Assembly (NCBI GenBank): GCA_005888335.1
Contig: VAWY01000125.1
Span: 2,317-62,334 of the forward strand
DNA from: Actinomycetota bacterium
Lineage (GTDB): Bacteria > Actinomycetota > Thermoleophilia > Solirubrobacterales > Solirubrobacteraceae
DNA: 60,018 bases
Reading direction: 5' to 3'
Made by a program: the position numbers and the translations under genes. Under the pieces are notes generated by a model. That model saw only the letters and a program-made list of their open reading frames with translations, made no database searches and was not told the DNA's origin. Position 1 is the first letter of the stretch, and each line of letters opens with the position of its first letter. Positions 8,481 through 17,348 of this stretch are shown here, one piece after another.

Positions 8481-11266
8481 GACGCCGGATTGTGACCGTC
8501 GCGGTCCGCGGCGCGCTCGCCGGCCGCGTCGGGCCCGGGCGGCGGCGGGGCGGCGTCCTGCCCGTGCACGGACTTCCACAGCAGGGCGTCCATCTCGCGC
8601 TGCGGGATGCAGTCCAGGCACCGCGGCAGCCGCGCTGCGGCGCGGGCCCCGGCGGTTCCCTTCGGGTTGGTCTCCAGCAGCGGCACCCTGGCGGCGATCG
8701 CGTCATACGGCGCGTCGTTGGACGGCTCGGCCTGGAAGGCGTCGTACATCGGGGTGGCCAGCGCGTCGAACAGGCCCAGCGGCTTCATCCCGACGATCAG
8801 CTCCATCGAGCGGATGACCGACAGGAAGTCGTAGCGCGTGTGCACGACGGCGCCGGCCTTGGCGAACGGGGAGATCACGAACGCCGGGATCCGGTGCGCG
8901 TCGACGTGGTCGGCGCCGTCCTGCGAGTCGTCCTCGATCACGAAGATCGCGGACTCCTTCCAGATCGGCGACTTGGAGATCGTGTCGACGATCCGCCCGA
9001 GCCCCTCGTCGTTGTCGGCGACCATCGCCCGCGGCGTGCGCGCGCCGGCGCTCAGCGTCTGCGTGTGGTCGTTGGTCAGCACCAGGTAGTTGAACGCGGG
9101 CACGGAACCGGTCGCGACCTGCTCGGCGAGATGGCGCGCGAAGCAGTCCGCCCGCGACTCGGAGCCGACCGGCGCGCCGGCGGGCGGGCTGCTGTCGAAC
9201 ACCTGCTGGCCGGTGATCGAGTCGGTCCCGATCGACGAGTCGTTGGGATAGCAGCCGTTGAGCCCGAGGTCCGACTTGGCGAGCTTCTTGGTGACCTGCT
9301 GCGTGTCGGCGCCGGTGCGGTCCTTGTCGGGGAGCGGCACGACGCCGGCGACCGCCTCGCCGTAGTTGAAGTAGGAGATGCCCTGGCGCTCGGCCTGGTC
9401 GAAGAGGAACCCGTTGGCCGGCCAGGTGACCGCGTAGACGCCGAAGTCGTACGGCCGCCCGCGCGCGGCGTAGTTCTGGAACCACGCCTTGTGGACGTAG
9501 TCGGAGACCTTGGCCGCCGCCGTCCAGAAGTGGCCGTCGATCGACGCCTCGGAGTTGGCGTAGACGTGGTCGAGCAGCGGGAAGCGCCGCGCGAGCGCGT
9601 GGGCGTTGGGCGTGACCTCGTCGCCGAACAGCGTCAGCTTCGGGTCGCCGTCGCCGCGTTCGTCGTCGCCCATGACCTGGTCGTAGGTGCGGTTCTCGCG
9701 CACGATGTAGAAGACGTGCTTGATCGGCCCTGCGGCGCGCAGCGGGGTGTCGGCGGGTGGCTGGGCGACCGCGTTGGTCGGGACGATCTGGCGCTCGGCG
9801 GTCGCCGTCTGCGCGGCCAGCACCTTGACCGTCGGGAAGTCGGCCACGCCGGCCTGGCCGTCGTTGATCAGCGGCAGGTACTGCGTGCGGTTGATGAAGT
9901 CGTCGGAGTCGTCGGGCGTGGTGGGCTGCGGGCCCTGGGGATTGGGGCCGGTGCCCAGGCCCTTGCCGCTGACGTAGAGCAGCTTCATGCACCGCCGCGC
10001 GCGCCGGCTGCGCTGCGCCGCGGTCCGCATGCCGCACGGGTTGGCCGCGGCCGGCGTGACATCCACGGCCATCGGCATCTCCGCTGTCGGGATGCGCCCC
10101 ACGATGTGCCAGGTGTCGTCCTGGCGCGCGGCGGTCATCCGCGCGCCGCCGACGATCCGCGGGCGCTTGAGCTTGCGCTTGTGCGGCTTGCGCTTGCGGG
10201 GCTCGCCCGGCAGCCGGCCGCCGGGGAGGCGGAAGACGGCGAGCTCGTCTGCGCCCTCCTCGGCCACGAGCAGATGACCGCCGTCCGGCGTGACCGCCAC
10301 GTCGACCGGCGCCGCGCCGAGCCCCTCGGGGTGCTCGACCGACAGCGTGCGCTCGACCCTCAGGGCGCTGGTGTCGAGCACCGCGACCTGATCGGAGTTG
10401 GTCACGGCCACGTAGGCGCGCGGCGCCGTGGGGTCGACCGCGATCGCCTCGGGATGCGACAGGTGGGCGCCGACCTGGATGTCCTTGACCTTCTTGGCAG
10501 CGTCGAGGTCGATGACCGAGACCGTGCCGGTCGTCTCGTTGGAGACGAGGCCGGTCTTGCCGTCGCGCAGGATGGCCGCGCCGTACGGGTAGTTGCCGGT
10601 CTTGACGTAGCGCACCTTGCCGCTGTCGGTGTCGACGATCGCCGCCGCATCGGCGAGGTTGAGGGGCACGAGCAGCCGGCCGCCGTCGGGCGAGACGGCG
10701 AGGCGGTCCGGCCAGGCGACCTTGGTGGTGGTGTTCGGGAAGCTCTGCGGCGGCGAGGCGTCGGAGGGCGGCGGGACCGCGAGCACCTTCTCGAACTTCG
10801 CGACCCCGTAGCGCGCGCTGTACGAGAAGACGTGGATGACGTCGCCGTTGATCCCGGGCGTGCCCCGCGGCGACTGCTGGAGCTTGTGGCGGGAGTCGTG
10901 GACGCCCGAGACGTAGACCAGCGGGTGGACCGGATCCATGGCCAGGCCGCCCGACGCGCCCGGCAGCGGCAGGACCTGCACGACCTTGCCCGTGCGCACC
11001 GACACGATCCGGACGTCGTTGGGGCCGCGCCCGGTCGAGACCGTCCACAGGAAGCGTCCGTTGGGCGTGACGCGCCCGCCGGTCGGGAAGTTGCCCAGCG
11101 GCGCGAGCGTGCCGTACGGCGTCAGCAGCCGGCCGTCGCCGAGCAGCCGGCGGTCGGGCCCGATGCGCCCGTCGTCGCCGGCGAGCTGGGCGACCGCGAC
11201 GCCGACGCCGCCGAGGGCAGCGGTCAGCAGGACGGCGGCGATCGCTCGGCGCATCGGGCGCGGCAC
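8168..11266 (-). CDS. YncE-like beta-propeller / phosphoesterase fusion
   Basis: A 1032-codon frame. It has an N-terminal signal peptide (RRAIAAVLLTAALGG), then a YVTN-type beta-propeller to about residue 360 (AVSPDGGRLLVPL, AVTPDGGHLLVAEEG), a Lys/Arg-rich linker, and a phosphoesterase domain of the phospholipase C/acid phosphatase type. Phosphoesterase motifs include FYIVRENRTYDQVMGDD (about 515-530) and IEDDSQDGADHVDAHR (about 775-790). It is expected outside the cytoplasm. GTG 11266 or ATG 11254 may start it. There is no stop where the conserved domain ends: the last ~103 codons (929 onward) run out of frame through the cyclase gene and look like shadow sequence, so the natural C terminus is probably near residue 925. 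Confidence 0.85.
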   Translation of the reverse strand: MPRPMRRAIAAVLLTAALGGVGVAVAQLAGDDGRIGPDRRLLGDGRLLTPYGTLAPLGNFPTGGRVTPNGRFLWTVSTGRGPNDVRIVSVRTGKVVQVLPLPGASGGLAMDPVHPLVYVSGVHDSRHKLQQSPRGTPGINGDVIHVFSYSARYGVAKFEKVLAVPPPSDASPPQSFPNTTTKVAWPDRLAVSPDGGRLLVPLNLADAAAIVDTDSGKVRYVKTGNYPYGAAILRDGKTGLVSNETTGTVSVIDLDAAKKVKDIQVGAHLSHPEAIAVDPTAPRAYVAVTNSDQVAVLDTSALRVERTLSVEHPEGLGAAPVDVAVTPDGGHLLVAEEGADELAVFRLPGGRLPGEPRKRKPHKRKLKRPRIVGGARMTAARQDDTWHIVGRIPTAEMPMAVDVTPAAANPCGMRTAAQRSRRARRCMKLLYVSGKGLGTGPNPQGPQPTTPDDSDDFINRTQYLPLINDGQAGVADFPTVKVLAAQTATAERQIVPTNAVAQPPADTPLRAAGPIKHVFYIVRENRTYDQVMGDDERGDGDPKLTLFGDEVTPNAHALARRFPLLDHVYANSEASIDGHFWTAAAKVSDYVHKAWFQNYAARGRPYDFGVYAVTWPANGFLFDQAERQGISYFNYGEAVAGVVPLPDKDRTGADTQQVTKKLAKSDLGLNGCYPNDSSIGTDSITGQQVFDSSPPAGAPVGSESRADCFARHLAEQVATGSVPAFNYLVLTNDHTQTLSAGARTPRAMVADNDEGLGRIVDTISKSPIWKESAIFVIEDDSQDGADHVDAHRIPAFVISPFAKAGAVVHTRYDFLSVIRSMELIVGMKPLGLFDALATPMYDAFQAEPSNDAPYDAIAARVPLLETNPKGTAGARAAARLPRCLDCIPQREMDALLWKSVHGQDAAPPPPGPDAAGERAADRDGHNPASWESGSGATRSARPTGCSAAATRARCCSPSSSCPTWSCSAGSVCCASTSRCRPGSCGRSRRSRSASSRSRTRSPSRSPSGSSGPRSPGCAAGATRGRRSPPGGR

Positions 11267-11291
11267 TCAAGCAGATGCTGTGACCAGATGA

Positions 11292-11933
11292 CTACGCGCG
11301 CCGGCGCAGCGGCGCGGGGTTGCGCCACGCGGCGGACGCCGCGGCGACCTGGTGCTCACCGGCGAACAGCAGCCTCCCCACGCGCACGACCGGCAGGCTC
11401 TTGGCCCCCGCCTCCGCGAGGCGCAGCGCCTCGGCCTCCATGTCGGCGTCGCGCGCGACGTCACCCGCCGCCCGCAGGCACTCGCGCAGGCCGACCCCGG
11501 CCGCGGCGGCCGCCTCGGCCAGGACCTCCGGATCGTCGAGGTCGAAGCCCCCGCAGAAAGCGAGGCGCGAGGCGGCCAGCACGAACGCCGCACCGCGGCC
11601 CTGCTCGGTGGCGTAGGCCGCGGCGCGCATCGCCGCGAGGCGGGGAGCCGGATGGCGCTCGGGCCAGACGAGCGGCATGCGCAGCGCCACCGCGCGGGCG
11701 GTGGCGGCGTCGTCGTCGAGCACTGCGGCGCTCCGGGATCCGGCGCGCAGCGCCGACAGCGACGCGGGCTGCCACGCGATGCCGGCGAACAGCCGATCGA
11801 CCCGCTCGGCGGCGAGATATGTGCCCGGATCGGCAAGGTCGAAGTAGAACGCGGTCCGCGCACGCTCGATGCGCGCACCATCCCGCGAGGGGCGCCCCTG
11901 CCGCCGGGCGTCGAGGGAGACCACGATGCCCAT
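11292..11933 (-). CDS. DsbA-fold (HCCA isomerase-like) protein
   Basis: A 213-residue thioredoxin-fold protein of the DsbA / 2-hydroxychromene-2-carboxylate isomerase type. It opens with the typical strand FYFDLADPGTYLAAERV, which has no CxxC, contains an all-helical insert, and ends with the cis-Pro loop SLPVVRVG. Without active-site cysteines it is more likely a glutathione S-transferase-kappa-like isomerase than a disulphide oxidase. ATG 11933 has TTAAGGGC just upstream; the first ~25 residues may be non-homologous. It is divergent from the HxlR regulator and upstream of the propeller-phosphoesterase gene. Confidence 0.75.
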   Translation of the reverse strand: MGIVVSLDARRQGRPSRDGARIERARTAFYFDLADPGTYLAAERVDRLFAGIAWQPASLSALRAGSRSAAVLDDDAATARAVALRMPLVWPERHPAPRLAAMRAAAYATEQGRGAAFVLAASRLAFCGGFDLDDPEVLAEAAAAAGVGLRECLRAAGDVARDADMEAEALRLAEAGAKSLPVVRVGRLLFAGEHQVAAASAAWRNPAPLRRRA

Positions 11934-12113
11934 GCCCTTAAGACGACTGGATACCCCGAAACTGGCGGTCACCGTCTCGGAATCGAACGGATGTCCTCTT
12001 CGGACTAGCGCTGCAAGAGTTCCCTGCGTTAGGCTGCCCTGGTTCCCACCGGGAAATGGACCCGGCACGCGCAGGGCGGCCCGGCCTAGGCATCCGGGGG
12101 ACAGGAGGTCCCC

Positions 12114-12785
12114 ATGGCAGTTGTCCCACCCCCTAAGCGACATCCCTACGACCAGTGGTCGCCGGACGCGCGGGCGCTGGATCTCGTCGGCGACAAGTGG
12201 ACCCTGCTCATCGTCCGCGACCTGCTGGCGGGCGCGCGGCGGTTCGTGCAACTGCAGCACGTCCTGCCCGGCATCTCCACCGAGCAGCTTCGTTCGCGCC
12301 TGAATCGGATGGTGGCCGACGGCCTGCTCACGCGCCAGCGCTTCCGGGAGGTACCACCCCGGGTCGAGTACAGCCTGACCGACCGTGCCCGTGAGCTGGC
12401 GCCGGTCATCGGCGCGCTCGCGCGCTGGGGCTACAGCTGGGCGTGGAGCTCGCCGCGCGAGGGCGAGGCGATCGACGTCGGCGCGGTCTTCCGCTGCACG
12501 GTCGGCCTGATCGAGTCTGCACCGCCGCCCGCGGGCGGCACGCTCGAGCTGCGCGTCGACGACCGCGCGTACACGCTCGCCGTCGAGGGCGGGCAGGTCA
12601 CGCTCCGCGAGGAGCCGGCCGTAGGCGCCCAGGCGACGGTCAAGGGGAGCCAGTCCGCGTGGCTGGCGGCGCTCGGCCCGGACGCCGACCGCAGCGGCCT
12701 GGAGATCAGCGGCGACAGCCGGCTGGCCGACATGCTGCTCGATTCGGTCGGCTCGCAGGCGCGGCGCGCCGTCAACGTGGCCTAG
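12114..12785 (+). CDS. HxlR-family regulator with C-terminal SCP2-like domain
   Basis: A 223-residue transcription factor. Residues 10-100 form an HxlR winged helix (ALDLVGDKWTLLIVRDLLAG, then FVQLQHVLPGISTEQL and a wing ending EYSLTDRARELAP). Residues ~125-215 look like a sterol-carrier/SCP2-type domain (GTLELRVDDRAYTL, ATVKGSQSAWLAAL), so a lipid-like ligand is plausible. The start has an AGGAGG site 6 nt upstream. It lies at the end of the mce lipid-import operon, convergent to it, and might regulate it (inference). Confidence 0.88.
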   Translation: MAVVPPPKRHPYDQWSPDARALDLVGDKWTLLIVRDLLAGARRFVQLQHVLPGISTEQLRSRLNRMVADGLLTRQRFREVPPRVEYSLTDRARELAPVIGALARWGYSWAWSSPREGEAIDVGAVFRCTVGLIESAPPPAGGTLELRVDDRAYTLAVEGGQVTLREEPAVGAQATVKGSQSAWLAALGPDADRSGLEISGDSRLADMLLDSVGSQARRAVNVA

Positions 12786-12801
12786 GCTCAGGAGACGGCC
12801 G

Positions 12802-12818
12802 GCCGGCCCGGGGCCGGC
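12802..12818. terminator. Hairpin between convergent genes
   Basis: A 7-bp perfect stem GCCGGCC / GGCCGGC with loop CGG, followed on the plus strand by TTCTC. It lies 17 nt after the HxlR stop, in the 137-bp gap before the end of the mce operon. A second small hairpin, CGGCC-GGA-GGCCG at 12892-12904, lies nearer the mce side. Neither has a long T tract. Confidence 0.45.
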
Positions 12819-12922
12819 TTCTCCCGCCGCCTACTGACCGGTGGCCGCCGGCAGGATGCCCGGTCGGCCCCCGCCCAGTCAGAATGATCGCCGGCCGGAG
12901 GCCGAAGCGTCTTACCCTGGGC

Positions 12923-14440
12923 TTACTTCGTGCGCGGCGACGCGCTGAGGTAGTCCTTGGCCTGGATGTGCGGGATGGAGCCCGGTCCCGCCGCGCCCGG
13001 CAGCGGCTGCGTCCAGCAGCTCGGGCCCTTGCCGACCTTCGGGTTGTTCGGATCGGCTTCCGGGTCGGTCGGCGAGTCGGTGGTCGGCTTCTCGGGCCGC
13101 TGGAACTCGCCGATGGTGGTGTTGGCGCAGTCGACGCTCGGGAAGATGTTGTACCTGGCGTGCAGCGGGCCGGCGATCTGCGTGCCGCCGAGGTAGGCGT
13201 TGCCGCGCTCGCTCTCCGGCCGGCTGCTGTAGATCGCCACCGTCTCCGGGCCGATCGGGCCGTTCTGGCGCAGGTAGTGCCCGATGGCCCCCGCCGCCTT
13301 CTCGGTGTCGCTGATCGGCGCGACGTCCGAGAGCGCGCCGCCGCCGTTGGCGACGAAGTCCGACACCAGGTGCTGGTTGTACTCCAGCCACTGCAGGATC
13401 GGGTTGAGCTGACCCAGGAACGGCGTGAGCTGCTCGAGCACCGGGCCCGTGCCCTTCAGCGTGTCGCGCAGCGCCGGGAGGCCGCGCTTGGAGACCGTGA
13501 TCAGCGGATCGAGGTTCTGGAACGTCGAGCGCAGGTCCGGGGCGAAGCCGCGCACGTCGCGCAGCGTCGGGCGCAGGTCGCGCGCCACCGGGCGCAGCTC
13601 GCGGATGAGCGGCCGCGTGTCGGTCGAGAACGACTGCAGCCGCGCCATCGTCGCCTTCGACTCGTCCAGGAACGTCGGGAAGATCGAGAACGTCTGGGCG
13701 AGCGCCTTCTGCTGGGACTGCGTGGCGCTGAAGACCTTGTCGGTGTTGACGATCAGACCGCGCAGCGCCTGCTGGTTCTGCGACAGCGCGTTGAAGACCA
13801 CGCCGGTGTTGCGGAACAGCCGCCGCACGGCCGCCGACTGCCCGTTGAGGACGTCCAGGACATCGGTGGTGTCGGCCGCGAAGCGCGGCAGGTTGCCCAG
13901 CGCGTCGTTGAGGTCCGGACCGCGGTTGTTGATCGCGACCGCCGCCGCCTGCTGCCAGATCCGGAACTTGTGGCGCGTCTCGGGATCGAACGCGCGGAAG
14001 ATCTCGTCGAGCTCGACGGTGTGGGCGACGCGCGAGTTCTTCAGCCGGCCGTTCTCGGGCAGGAACGGCGCATGCGTGGTGCCCGGCGTGAGCTCGACGT
14101 AGGTCTCGCCGAGCAGCGTCTTCTGGCGCAGGATCGCCCGCGCGTCGGAGCGCAGCGGGGCGAAGCGCCGGTCGAGCTCGATGGTGACCAGCGTGCGGTT
14201 GCCCGCCGGGTCGCGCTCCTTGCCCCGCACCTTGCCCACCGAGACGCCGGCGGTGCGCACGTCGGCGAAGTCGCCGAGCTGCGTCGCCTCCGGGAAGGAG
14301 ACCTGGATCCGGTAGCCCTTCGGCTTGAGCGGGACGCTGCCGCCGAACGACAGCCACAGGAAGAGCAGCAGGCCGAAGCACGACAGCGCGAAGAGGACCA
14401 TCGTGAGGAGCCGGCCGAAGGTGGGTGCCTGCTTCTGCAT
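12923..14440 (-). CDS. MCE family protein, sixth (last) gene of operon
   Basis: A 505-residue mammalian-cell-entry protein. It has an N-terminal membrane helix (residues ~10-32), an MCE/MlaD domain at ~42-120 (GYRIQVSFPEATQLGDFADV to GETYVELTPG), the linker VELDEIFRAFDPETRHKF, and a long helical region with repeated LRP..RDLRPTL segments. Related proteins form a hexameric tube that carries lipids across the envelope. Its ATG overlaps the previous stop by one base (TGATG). The tail is Pro-rich. Nothing follows on this strand, so this is the operon end. Confidence 0.92.
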   Translation of the reverse strand: MQKQAPTFGRLLTMVLFALSCFGLLLFLWLSFGGSVPLKPKGYRIQVSFPEATQLGDFADVRTAGVSVGKVRGKERDPAGNRTLVTIELDRRFAPLRSDARAILRQKTLLGETYVELTPGTTHAPFLPENGRLKNSRVAHTVELDEIFRAFDPETRHKFRIWQQAAAVAINNRGPDLNDALGNLPRFAADTTDVLDVLNGQSAAVRRLFRNTGVVFNALSQNQQALRGLIVNTDKVFSATQSQQKALAQTFSIFPTFLDESKATMARLQSFSTDTRPLIRELRPVARDLRPTLRDVRGFAPDLRSTFQNLDPLITVSKRGLPALRDTLKGTGPVLEQLTPFLGQLNPILQWLEYNQHLVSDFVANGGGALSDVAPISDTEKAAGAIGHYLRQNGPIGPETVAIYSSRPESERGNAYLGGTQIAGPLHARYNIFPSVDCANTTIGEFQRPEKPTTDSPTDPEADPNNPKVGKGPSCWTQPLPGAAGPGSIPHIQAKDYLSASPRTK

Positions 14441-15759
14441 CAGTGGGCCCCGCAGACCCCGGCGTCGGTCATGACGTTGGTGAACCCCGTGATGAAGGCG
14501 GCCAGCGGCGTCTCGGCGACCGATTCCTTGAGCGTCTCGCACGTGCTGACGAGCGTCACCGGGCGGAACGTGCCGTTGGCGTCGGAGTTGCTGAAGGCCG
14601 AGGCGCCGTTGTGGTTGAGCCAGGCGAGCCAGAAGAGGTAGCCCTCGTCGCGGTTGGCCTTGCTCGGGTCCTCGCGGCCGTCGGGGTTGAAGGCGACCAG
14701 GTTGAAGAGGTGGTTGAGGACCGTGAAGGACCGCGTCAGCTGCGGCGTGGCGTCGGCGAGGTTGTTCGAGGCCGGCTTGAGGTCGCGCACGAGCGGGCGG
14801 AAGTCGCGCACGAACGGGCGGATCTCGGTCCGGATGATCGGCGTGGCCTCCTTGCCCAGGGGCAGGGCCGCCTTGTTGGCCTTGTTGAGCGCCGGGCCGA
14901 CCGGGCTCAGGTCCCTGGTCGCCGGCCCGAGGATGCGCGCGAACGTCTCGACCTTGCCGAGCGTCGAGGTCGTCTGGCGCAGCGCTCCGGGCAGCAGGTC
15001 GACCGCGCGCGTGATGCCGCCCTGCTCGCGGGCGAATGCGCGGAAGACATGCGACGACGTGTCGACGAGCTCGGTGAGGTCGGTGCTCTTGCCGGCCAGC
15101 TCGCCGTTGAGGACGTTGAGGTTGTGGATGAGGCGGCGCAGGTTCTCGCGCCGCTCGTTGACCGCGGTGGTGAAGCGCGCGAGGTCGCGGTGGGTCGGCT
15201 CGAAGCGGCGCAGCAGATCGCGCAGGTCGGCGCCGCGGCCCTTCAGGCCCTGGCCGGCGCCGTCGACGAGCAGCTTGAGGTAGTCGCGCGTGTCGCGGTC
15301 CAGCGCCCCGTAGAACTCGTCGGGGTTGATGTCGGGCAGCGTGTTCGCGATCGGGATCGTGAAGCCGTCCTTGACCACCGGCGCCCGCGATGTGCCCGGC
15401 TGCAGCTCGAGGAACATGTCCTTCAGGCCGGTCTTCGGGCGCAGGAGCGCGGACGCGTCCGTGTGGATCATGCCGGCGTACTCGGGATCGACGTCCATCG
15501 TCACGATCCCGCGGCCGTCCTTGAGGTCGACGCGCGCGATGTCGCCGATGCGCACGCCGGACACGCGGACGGTCTGCCCCTGGCCGGGGGTGACCGCCTG
15601 GGCGGTCGCGAAGCTCGCCTTGAGCGTCAGCGGCGTCGCCTCCCACGGGAAGCGCAGCCGCTGGTGGGCCAGGATGTACGCCCCGCACCCGGCGGCTGCC
15701 GCGACGACCCCGACGATCAGGAAGAAGTCGCCCGCGTGCTTGCGGATCGCCCGGATCAT
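14440..15759 (-). CDS. MCE family protein, fifth gene of operon
   Basis: A 439-residue MCE protein. It has a membrane helix at ~12-31 (FFLIVGVVAAAAGCGAYIL), an MCE domain at ~44-125 (LKASFATAQAVTPGQGQTV to DMFLELQPG), the linker INPDEFYGALDRDTRDYL, and an alpha-helical, coiled-coil-like body (ENLRRLIHNLNVLNGELAG). Start and stop overlap neighbouring genes by 4 and 1 nt. A Cys in the helix is not in a convincing lipobox. It is expected to be one subunit of a hetero-hexameric lipid importer. Confidence 0.92.
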   Translation of the reverse strand: MIRAIRKHAGDFFLIVGVVAAAAGCGAYILAHQRLRFPWEATPLTLKASFATAQAVTPGQGQTVRVSGVRIGDIARVDLKDGRGIVTMDVDPEYAGMIHTDASALLRPKTGLKDMFLELQPGTSRAPVVKDGFTIPIANTLPDINPDEFYGALDRDTRDYLKLLVDGAGQGLKGRGADLRDLLRRFEPTHRDLARFTTAVNERRENLRRLIHNLNVLNGELAGKSTDLTELVDTSSHVFRAFAREQGGITRAVDLLPGALRQTTSTLGKVETFARILGPATRDLSPVGPALNKANKAALPLGKEATPIIRTEIRPFVRDFRPLVRDLKPASNNLADATPQLTRSFTVLNHLFNLVAFNPDGREDPSKANRDEGYLFWLAWLNHNGASAFSNSDANGTFRPVTLVSTCETLKESVAETPLAAFITGFTNVMTDAGVCGAH

Positions 15760-17348
15760 CGCCCCTTGGCCACCTTCGCCTTGAAGTGGCCGAGCTTGCC
15801 GAGCCCGCTGAGGTGTGAGAGCTCACCCGGGCGCAGCGGCGTGTCCTCGGCGCGCAGCTGGTCGGACTCCCCCGTCTTGTCGATCTGCCGGCGCAGCCAC
15901 TTGACCGCGTCCTGCATCGCCTTCTCGCGGTAGGCGACGGCCGCCGGCGAGCTCGAGCCCTGGACCCGGCGACCGGGCGGCGGGGGCAGCGGGTTGGTGC
16001 GCAGGTCGGGCGCCGACTGCGTCTCGCACGGGACGTCGGGGCGCAGCGGCGGGCGCGCCGACGGCATGGGCGGGTTGACGCCCTCGATCGGCCGGCCGTT
16101 GAACAGGAACTGGCCGTTGCCCATCGGGTAGGCGTACTGGCCTCCGGTGAGCAGGACGCGGAACCACTGGCCGTTGGCGTCGCCCGAGCGGCTCTCGCCG
16201 GCCAGCCCCGGCAGCGGCTTGGTCGACTCCTGGTAGACCGGGCCGGTCGCGGCGAACGTCGGGTCCTCGATCTTGTCGTGGCTCCACGGCAGGATCACGT
16301 CGTTCTGGCAGTTCGAGGCGAGGCTGACCTGCTGGTAGAGCGGCACGGTCGACTTGTTCAGGCGCGCGAGGTCGGGCACCGTCGGGCGCAGGTCGCCGAC
16401 GAGCCCGCGCAGCTCGGGCCGCGAGACGAGCCCGCGCACCTGACGCACGAGCGGCAACGTCGCGTCGATGGCCGGTCCCGACGACCGCGTGGCCGGGCGG
16501 AAGTCGGACACGAAGCGGCGCACCGACGGGAACGAGTCGTTGAGCTCGCGCAGCGCGGGCAGGCCGGCCGCCAGCGTGCGCGGCAGCTCGCCGATCGCCT
16601 GCTCGAGCTGCACGTCGCGCACCGCGAACGCGTGCGCCGTGGTGTTGAGGTCGGCGACGAGCGACTGCAGCTGGGGCGGCTCGCGGTCGAGGGCGCGCGC
16701 CACCTGCCCGGCGTTCTTGATGTAGCCGGAGAGGTCGTGCTCGGCCTTGCCGAGCGTCGCGTCGCTGACCATCGAGCCGTTGCGGTACGCCGGCTCCCAG
16801 TACCTGATCGAGCGGTTGTAGCCGGTGGCGCCGCCGTGGCTCAGGCCGGTGGAGAGCTCCTGCAGCAGGCGCTGCAGGTCGCGGCGCGTGAACGACGGCA
16901 GCGCGGTCGTGATCTGGTCGAGCTGGACGGGGGACGACGTCTGGTTGACCGCGAAGACATGGCCGTCGCCGGTGGTTGGGGCGCTCGGCGTCCCCGGCTG
17001 GATGTCGACGAAGAAGTTGCCCTCGAGGAAGATGCGCGGGCGGATCTTGAACGTCGCGTCCGCGTGCAGCGGCAGCGCCTTCTTGTCGAGGCGCATCTTG
17101 ACCTCGGCCGCCGGGTCGTCCGGGTGCAGCAGCTTGACCTCGGTGACCTTGCCCACGTTCACGCCCGCGATGCGCACCGCCGACCCCGGCTTGATGTTGT
17201 TGGCCGTCTTGAACATCGCGCCGATCGTGTAGTGGTGGCGGAACGGCACCGCCTTCGTGAAGCCGAAGTAGGTGACGAGCAGCAGCAGCACGATCGCGAT
17301 CACGCCGACCTGGAAGAAGCTGAGGCGCCGCGGCTGGTTGCGTCTCAT
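15756..17348 (-). CDS. MCE family protein, fourth gene of operon
   Basis: A 530-residue MCE protein. It has a positively charged N terminus (MRRNQPRR), a membrane helix at ~12-30, an MCE domain at ~38-120 (YTIGAMFKTANNIKPGSAV to GNFFVDIQPG), the linker VQLDQITTALPSFTRRDL, and a helical body followed by a C-terminal ~150-residue segment with Pro-rich patches. ATGA overlap with the upstream gene shows translational coupling. The MCE fold presents a central loop that lines the lipid channel. Confidence 0.92.
   Translation of the reverse strand: MRRNQPRRLSFFQVGVIAIVLLLLVTYFGFTKAVPFRHHYTIGAMFKTANNIKPGSAVRIAGVNVGKVTEVKLLHPDDPAAEVKMRLDKKALPLHADATFKIRPRIFLEGNFFVDIQPGTPSAPTTGDGHVFAVNQTSSPVQLDQITTALPSFTRRDLQRLLQELSTGLSHGGATGYNRSIRYWEPAYRNGSMVSDATLGKAEHDLSGYIKNAGQVARALDREPPQLQSLVADLNTTAHAFAVRDVQLEQAIGELPRTLAAGLPALRELNDSFPSVRRFVSDFRPATRSSGPAIDATLPLVRQVRGLVSRPELRGLVGDLRPTVPDLARLNKSTVPLYQQVSLASNCQNDVILPWSHDKIEDPTFAATGPVYQESTKPLPGLAGESRSGDANGQWFRVLLTGGQYAYPMGNGQFLFNGRPIEGVNPPMPSARPPLRPDVPCETQSAPDLRTNPLPPPPGRRVQGSSSPAAVAYREKAMQDAVKWLRRQIDKTGESDQLRAEDTPLRPGELSHLSGLGKLGHFKAKVAKGR

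Noticed and set aside
10150..10205. Short direct repeats (GCTTGCGCTTG-like) that resemble a tandem repeat array
   Set aside because: They are codon-level repetition from a Lys/Arg-rich linker in the phosphoesterase protein.
8492..11941. A 1149-codon plus-strand open frame opposite the propeller-phosphoesterase gene
   Set aside because: It is antisense to a gene with clear domains and has the Arg/Val/Gly-rich composition of a GC-rich shadow frame; no motif is recognisable.
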